Assembly (NCBI GenBank): GCA_019114265.1
Contig: DXFV01000040.1
Location: forward strand, 1 to 34,537
Direction: 5' to 3'
DNA from: Anaerofilum faecale
GTDB lineage: Bacteria; Bacillota; Clostridia; Oscillospirales; Ruminococcaceae
DNA length: 34,537 nucleotides
Below, piece after piece: positions 30,202-34,537 of the stretch; the first letter of the stretch is position 1; every line of letters begins with the position of its first letter. The notes beneath the pieces are model-generated. The model worked only from the letters and a program-made list of their open reading frames with translations, had not been told where the DNA came from and did not search any database. The position numbers and the translations under genes were made by a program.

Positions 30202-31827
30202 TTACTCGTTTTTCTGCGCTCTCCAGGCATCATACTGGGCCTGTTTTTCGGCGATGACGTCCTCCACACCCGCCTTTTGCAGACTGTTCAAAAATTCCGG
30301 CAGCGCTGTATCCGGGTCCACCGCGCCGTTTGACAGCAGCGGAATATTGCGCGCGATAATTTCGGCGCAGTCGGCCAGCTGCGCGCTTACCGGCGTGGGG
30401 TCGAACACGAATCCGGTCAGCGGCGAGCTTTCGGCGGTCTGGTCGGCCTCCAGCACTATCTTCATCCGCTTTTTCTGCTCCTCACCGCCCTTGTTGCGGT
30501 CGAGATCGCTGCGGCTGAAGGTGGGGCTGTAGCTCTGGCCGATCTGCCAGTCGTTCCAATGGAAGTTGTACTGGCCATCGATCTGGACAAAATTCCCTTT
30601 CTCATCGTAGGTATAGTCGATGTCTTCTTCTCCCCACTGGATAAGGTTGAACAGCTCGTCGTCGGTGTTCAGCAGCTCGATCAGCTGCATCGCCAGCTCG
30701 GGATGGCGGGAGGTCGAGCTGATCGCCACACAGGCGGTGGGCGCGGCGGCAGCCGGGATGATGGTGCGGGTGGCGCTCACCTCGGCACTGGGTGCCTGTC
30801 CGGCCTGGGTCATCGACATGCCTTCCGGGATGTAGCCCGCCTCGATGAATCCATCCAGTGTCAGCTCCTCCACCCCTTCGGGCGTGGCGTCGATAATGTC
30901 CGGCCAATTGTAGCTCCACTCGGCCAACAGACGTCCGGACTGGCGGTCGGGATTGACTTCCTGCAGGGTGGCGCCGTCGGGACGCACATACCCCTTTTCA
31001 TACCAGCGGCGCATGATGCGGCAGTATTCTGCAAATTCCGGGGTGGCAAACTGATTGATTACCTTGTCCGGCTCTTCATAGCGAATCCAACCCGGCTGCG
31101 CCATATCCCCGATCTCCTCCATATCCCAGTACAGAGGATCGTTGAGGAAAAAGCTGTAGGTTGCGCTGGTCTCCCAGCCAATCATATCGGGATGCAGCGG
31201 AATCGCCTTTTCAAAAAAGCCTTCCAGCAGGTTCAGCGCCTCCAGTGCCGGTTTTCCCTTGAGCTGGGTCCAGTCAAAGCCCACCTCCTCGGCAATGTCC
31301 ATCCGCACACCGTATCCCTTGCGCCAGGTAACACCCCATTGCTGGTAGTTCACCGAAGCATAGATGCGATCGTTCACTTTTACGCCGTCCCACAGCACCT
31401 CGGGGATGCGGGAATAGGTCTGCGGCGCGTACTGCGCGAACAGGTCGGTCATATCCACAAAGGCACCCGCCGCGGCGTTTTCATAAAAGTTGATGCCGCT
31501 CCAGTTGGCCATAAAGCAGAGGTCGAACTCGGCGCCTGCCTGGATCATCCGGTTGATCTTTTCGGCGTAGGTGCCGGAATCCAGACAGATCAGGTTCAGG
31601 TGAGCGCCCAGCTTTTCCTCGATAATCTCATTCGCCTTGTCCATCACCCGCTGCTGGTGCGGCACCTGGCTGTTGCAGATATAGAAGTCCAGCTCCACAA
31701 TTTCGTCGTTTTCCGTCTGCGGGTGGGTATGGCTATCAGCTGAAGAGGGTTCGGCGCTGTGGCAGCCGGTGGTCAGGCATACCAGCACGGCTGCAAGCGC
31801 CGCGCCCAGTCTGCGAAAGAATTTCAT
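30202..31827 (-). CDS. Extracellular solute-binding lipoprotein, LplA-type with DUF3502-like end
   Basis: This 541-residue lipoprotein has signal peptide and lipobox LTTGC (Cys22). Its binding fold includes VELDFYICNSQVPHQQRVMDKANEIIEEKLG, FDLCFMANWSGINFYENAAAGAFVDMTDL and the family-typical NYQQWGVTWRKGYGVRMD. The C-terminal domain (about 470-538, GFVFDPTPVSAQLADC through LPEFLNSLQKAGVEDVIAE) matches DUF3502 of LplA-type proteins. Such proteins normally sit beside LplB- and YtcP-type permeases; none is in the window. It shares its transcript with the AraC regulator and precedes GH101, so it may capture larger mucin fragments or act as a sugar sensor. I chose the ATG at 31825-31827, behind GGGGGA, because it starts the signal peptide. 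Confidence 0.88.
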   Translation of the reverse strand: MKFFRRLGAALAAVLVCLTTGCHSAEPSSADSHTHPQTENDEIVELDFYICNSQVPHQQRVMDKANEIIEEKLGAHLNLICLDSGTYAEKINRMIQAGAEFDLCFMANWSGINFYENAAAGAFVDMTDLFAQYAPQTYSRIPEVLWDGVKVNDRIYASVNYQQWGVTWRKGYGVRMDIAEEVGFDWTQLKGKPALEALNLLEGFFEKAIPLHPDMIGWETSATYSFFLNDPLYWDMEEIGDMAQPGWIRYEEPDKVINQFATPEFAEYCRIMRRWYEKGYVRPDGATLQEVNPDRQSGRLLAEWSYNWPDIIDATPEGVEELTLDGFIEAGYIPEGMSMTQAGQAPSAEVSATRTIIPAAAAPTACVAISSTSRHPELAMQLIELLNTDDELFNLIQWGEEDIDYTYDEKGNFVQIDGQYNFHWNDWQIGQSYSPTFSRSDLDRNKGGEEQKKRMKIVLEADQTAESSPLTGFVFDPTPVSAQLADCAEIIARNIPLLSNGAVDPDTALPEFLNSLQKAGVEDVIAEKQAQYDAWRAQKNE

Positions 31828-32057
31828 GGTGTTTCCCCCATCGTCAAAATATATTGGACACATCCGGAGATGTTTGATTTTTGTGCTTTCCACAAGGCCA
31901 AATATAGTACGCAATTGGGCCGCGCGCAAGTTAAAAATCTGATGATTTCTATAAATTCCTCCTGTAAATTCACCAAAAATCGTTCTTTATGCTTGTTTTG
32001 GCCGGTTGTTCTGCCAAGCGTCGTTTGCTATAATGAAAAAATGGGAGGTGCAAAAAA
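31828..32057. other. Divergent intergenic region
   Basis: This 230-base AT-rich gap lies between the LplA-type gene (minus) and the sensor-regulator gene (plus). The clear signal is the plus promoter at 32006-32034. A possible minus -10 box, TATATT, lies near 31905 with a poor -35 box. I see no gene or RNA structure that I can support. Confidence 0.5.
32006..32034 (+). promoter_or_regulatory. Promoter of the membrane-bound AraC-type gene
   Basis: TTGTTC (32006-32011) and TATAAT (32029-32034) are spaced by 17 bases. Transcription would start near 32041, leaving a leader of under 20 bases that holds only the ribosome site. Confidence 0.65.
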
Positions 32058-34427
32058 TTGAAAAACCTGTTTGCCTCGCGCTCCAGGCTTCCGTTTTGGA
32101 AGAAGATGTTTTTCTCGTTTTTGTCGCTGGTGGTGGTGTCGATGCTGCTGCTGGCCAGCGTTCTGCTGCTGACCTTCGAGCGCTCCACCGACCGCCTGTG
32201 CAACGAATTTTTCGGCACGCTTCTGCGACAGTCAAACTACAGCATCACCTATGTGAACGACCTGGCACAGAGGCTGGTATCCACCCTGACCTACAACTAC
32301 GACGTGGTCTCCTTTCTGGGCATGAAGTCCCGCAACAACCAACAGACCGTAGACGCCCAGCGCGCGGTGAACGATCTGGTACGTCCGCTGAGTTATCTGG
32401 ACAGTGTCTATCTTTACAATAAGGGGTTAGACCTTGTGCTGTGCACCAAGACCGGCAGCCAGAGCACGCTGGACGACTTCTATGACCAGACCATCGCCAA
32501 TCAGCTGCGGCGCATCGACCAGGGTGAGCCGGTGGATTTTCTGCCCTCCGTCCACGACGCCACCTATTACCAGGTTCCGGTGTCCATCTACTCCTACATC
32601 GTCCCCACCTACGCGGCGGACGGCTCTCTGGTCTCGGCAGTGGTGATCAACGTGAGCACCGACGTGCTGCTGCAGTCGCTGCTGGGCATCAACAGTGAGG
32701 ATGATTCGCTGTTCCTCTTTGTCACCGATCCCGAAGGCACGCCGCTGGTCACCCCGAATTTCTCAACTGGTGAGATCATGCCGGAGCTGCAGACACTCGC
32801 TGCCCGCGCGGTGGATTCCGGCAGCAGCGCCGGCAGCTTTTCCCACACAATCGGCGGGGAGCGGTGCCTGATTTCCTACACCAACGAAAACAGCAACGGG
32901 TGGTATGTGTTCGGCATGACCACCTACTCCAACCTGATCGGGGATGTGGCTCTCAGCGCGTTCTGGAGTCTGCTGTTCTTTTTTGTACTGCTGGGATTCT
33001 GCAGCTTTGCGATGCTGCGCCTGTCCCGCCGGCTGAACATACCCATCGAGGCAATCACACGCATCGCGCGCGGTGACAGTAGCGCCCAGACCGAAGGCGC
33101 CGTACAGCAAACCGAGGAATTTCACTCAATCGCCGCGGCTTTCTCCAACATCCGCGAACAGAACAGCGAGCTGGCGCGGTATAAATCTGCCACCCAGGAG
33201 ATGGTGCGCGCACAGTTTCTGGAAAAACTGTTCTGTGGCAAATCGTCCCTTTCGCAGAGCGCGGTACAGCAGCAGCTGAACTCCTTCAACTGCGGCGATC
33301 TGGCGGACAGTCCGCTGTGCATGTGCCTGCTGTGCATCGATGATTATCCCCGCTTTTCCCAGGAAAACAATCCACGCGAGCGCCACGCACTGCGGTTTGC
33401 ACTGATCAACCTGTCGTTGGAGATGATGCGGGAGCATTTCCGCTGTGAGATGGTGCCGCACGACGACGACAAATTTATCCTGCTGCTGCGCCTTCCCGCC
33501 AAAAGCGACCCATCCCACACCGCTGTTCTGGAACAAACATTGAAGCAGATCCGGGATTTCACGGCCGAACAGCTGGAGCTGTCCTTCACAGCGGCCTACA
33601 GCTCGGTTTTCAGCGGGCTGGAGCACATGCCGCAGGTATATGAAAACCTGGAGGAACTGCTGCTTTTGCGGATGCAGCACGGATACGGCTGCATCTTCAA
33701 CCCGCACATGGCCGAGGACTGTCTGCTGGAGGATCTGAACATCTCCGCCGCCGCCGAGAACATCCTGGTGAACGCGGTGACCGCCTGCAGCACCGACCAG
33801 GCGCACAGCCAGTTTGCCGCCATTGCGCAGGAGCTGTTCCAGTACGGATACAGCGACATCGCCCCTTATCTCATCCATCTGGCCTACCGCATCCTGAGCG
33901 CGGCCAAGGAGAGCGCCTTTGGGGCAAAGACACAGGTATCTGAGGAATTCCGCAACCTGCTCTCCCAACTGACCCGCTGCGAGCTACGGGAGGACTTTGA
34001 GCAGTGCTTCACCCGGTACATCGACACAGTCATCACGCTACTGCAGGCGCAGAAGCAGCTGCCGGAAAACCAGAATGCTAACATCCTCATCCAGCGCGTC
34101 CTGAAGATCATCGAGTCCAACTATGACCAGAACGGTCTGTGCCTGAGCTCCATCGCCGACGAACTGGGGCTCTCGGCCCACTATGTGGGCCAGGTGTTCC
34201 GCAGCGAGCAGAAGATCTCGGTGGCAAAGTACATCCTGGATCTGCGCATCGAGAAGATCGCCGTACAACTGCGGGAAACCGACCGTCCCTTTGCCCAGAT
34301 TCTGGAGAGCGTGGGCCTTGCCGCCGATCAGAAAAACTACATCTACACCTGCTTCAAAAAGCGCTTTGGCGTAACGGTGAAAAATTATCGCATGCAGTTC
34401 GCCGATAAACGAACAGTTTCTGTATGA
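32058..34427 (+). CDS. Membrane-bound sensor regulator: Cache-like domain, HAMP-like region, AraC domain
   Basis: This 789-residue one-component regulator joins an outside sensor to a DNA-binding domain. Seen: basic N-terminus, helix 1 (17-40), an extracellular region of about 255 residues with a Cache/PAS-like pattern (VYLYNKGLDLVLCTKTG, ISYTNENSNGWYVFGMT), helix 2 (298-321) and a HAMP-like stretch (322-375). A middle cytoplasmic region of about 300 residues follows, then the AraC domain (about 685-785) with LSSIADELGLSAHYVGQVFRSEQ and ending FKKRFGVTVKNYRMQ. The start is TTG, eight bases behind GGGAGG; the ATG inside that ribosome site is out of frame. Such proteins often control LplA-type sugar uptake genes, and this one is divergent from such a gene. 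It may sense a glycan outside the cell and control that gene or permease genes beyond the window. Confidence 0.9.
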   Translation: MKNLFASRSRLPFWKKMFFSFLSLVVVSMLLLASVLLLTFERSTDRLCNEFFGTLLRQSNYSITYVNDLAQRLVSTLTYNYDVVSFLGMKSRNNQQTVDAQRAVNDLVRPLSYLDSVYLYNKGLDLVLCTKTGSQSTLDDFYDQTIANQLRRIDQGEPVDFLPSVHDATYYQVPVSIYSYIVPTYAADGSLVSAVVINVSTDVLLQSLLGINSEDDSLFLFVTDPEGTPLVTPNFSTGEIMPELQTLAARAVDSGSSAGSFSHTIGGERCLISYTNENSNGWYVFGMTTYSNLIGDVALSAFWSLLFFFVLLGFCSFAMLRLSRRLNIPIEAITRIARGDSSAQTEGAVQQTEEFHSIAAAFSNIREQNSELARYKSATQEMVRAQFLEKLFCGKSSLSQSAVQQQLNSFNCGDLADSPLCMCLLCIDDYPRFSQENNPRERHALRFALINLSLEMMREHFRCEMVPHDDDKFILLLRLPAKSDPSHTAVLEQTLKQIRDFTAEQLELSFTAAYSSVFSGLEHMPQVYENLEELLLLRMQHGYGCIFNPHMAEDCLLEDLNISAAAENILVNAVTACSTDQAHSQFAAIAQELFQYGYSDIAPYLIHLAYRILSAAKESAFGAKTQVSEEFRNLLSQLTRCELREDFEQCFTRYIDTVITLLQAQKQLPENQNANILIQRVLKIIESNYDQNGLCLSSIADELGLSAHYVGQVFRSEQKISVAKYILDLRIEKIAVQLRETDRPFAQILESVGLAADQKNYIYTCFKKRFGVTVKNYRMQFADKRTVSV

Positions 34428-34443
34428 TTTTTATTGGTTCCCC

Positions 34444-34517
34444 GTTCGGCAGAAAAAAGGGGGATACGCAAAAACATCTGCCACAGGGTTTGCACGTCAA
34501 TTCCCGCTGCGGATGAT
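34444..34517 (+). repeat. Intergenic repeat element behind AraC-type gene, copy 2
   Basis: The stretch shares GTTCG-CAGAAAAAAGG, ATACGCAAAAAC and AATTCCCGCTG with 22133-22206. The bases that pair differ: here CATCTGC can pair with GCGGATG, a weaker stem than in copy 1, and no clear T tract follows. It starts 17 bases after the sensor-regulator's stop codon. Confidence 0.65.
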
Positions 34518-34537
34518 GAAAAGACCGAAAAAGCGAA

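Overview
The window looks like the chromosome of a GC-rich, anaerobic, gut-dwelling Firmicute, probably an Oscillospiraceae member near Gemmiger, Subdoligranulum or Faecalibacterium. That placement is an inference. It rests on AAGGAGG-type ribosome sites, Gram-positive lipoproteins, an LPXTG surface enzyme, a Cys-type sulfatase, GH101 and GH112 mucin-sugar enzymes, and GC-rich dispersed hairpin repeats between genes. No rRNA or core marker gene is present to fix the genus.

Left part (1-13.5 kb). The window opens in the C-terminal end of a large serine recombinase. Directly behind it lies the 3' remnant of an XRE-type regulator cut inside its DNA-binding domain, which looks like one end of an integrated element. 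A tRNA-Ala(GGC) follows. Next is a two-gene 2-keto-3-deoxygluconate module (kinase and aldolase, minus strand) facing an IclR-type regulator across a stack of three palindromes. Then come an LCP-family cell-wall protein, and a minus-strand operon of a Crp/Fnr-type regulator, a polyprenyl-type glycosyltransferase and a flavin reductase-like protein. Divergent from that operon is an ABC importer of the NitT/TauT type, followed by adenine deaminase and a cysteine-rich cupin.

Central and right part (13.5-34.5 kb). This is a carbohydrate locus dedicated to mucin core-1 O-glycans. A 2230-residue sortase-anchored GH101 endo-alpha-N-acetylgalactosaminidase should release Gal-beta-1,3-GalNAc (galacto-N-biose) outside the cell. 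A CUT1-type importer (lipoprotein, two permeases, no ATPase) sits in one operon with a 67-residue membrane protein and a GH112 galacto-N-biose/lacto-N-biose phosphorylase, which splits the disaccharide with phosphate in the cytoplasm. A sulfatase with no signal peptide follows behind an internal terminator, which suggests desulfation of imported sulfated sugar. Control appears to come from an AraC regulator divergent from the importer, a second AraC regulator upstream of GH101, and a membrane-bound sensor/AraC protein divergent from an orphan LplA-type binding protein. Candidate direct-repeat operators lie at the importer and GH101 promoters.

The locus has no importer ATPase, no GalNAc kinase, no galactose-1-phosphate uridylyltransferase, no sulfatase-maturating enzyme and no sortase, so these must be encoded elsewhere.

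Between genes there are strong terminators and three kinds of repeat: a GC-rich repeat of about 125 bp in two inverted copies (4.6 and 13.3 kb), a repeat of about 75 bp behind two AraC-type genes (22.1 and 34.4 kb), and a short direct repeat at 22.2-22.3 kb.
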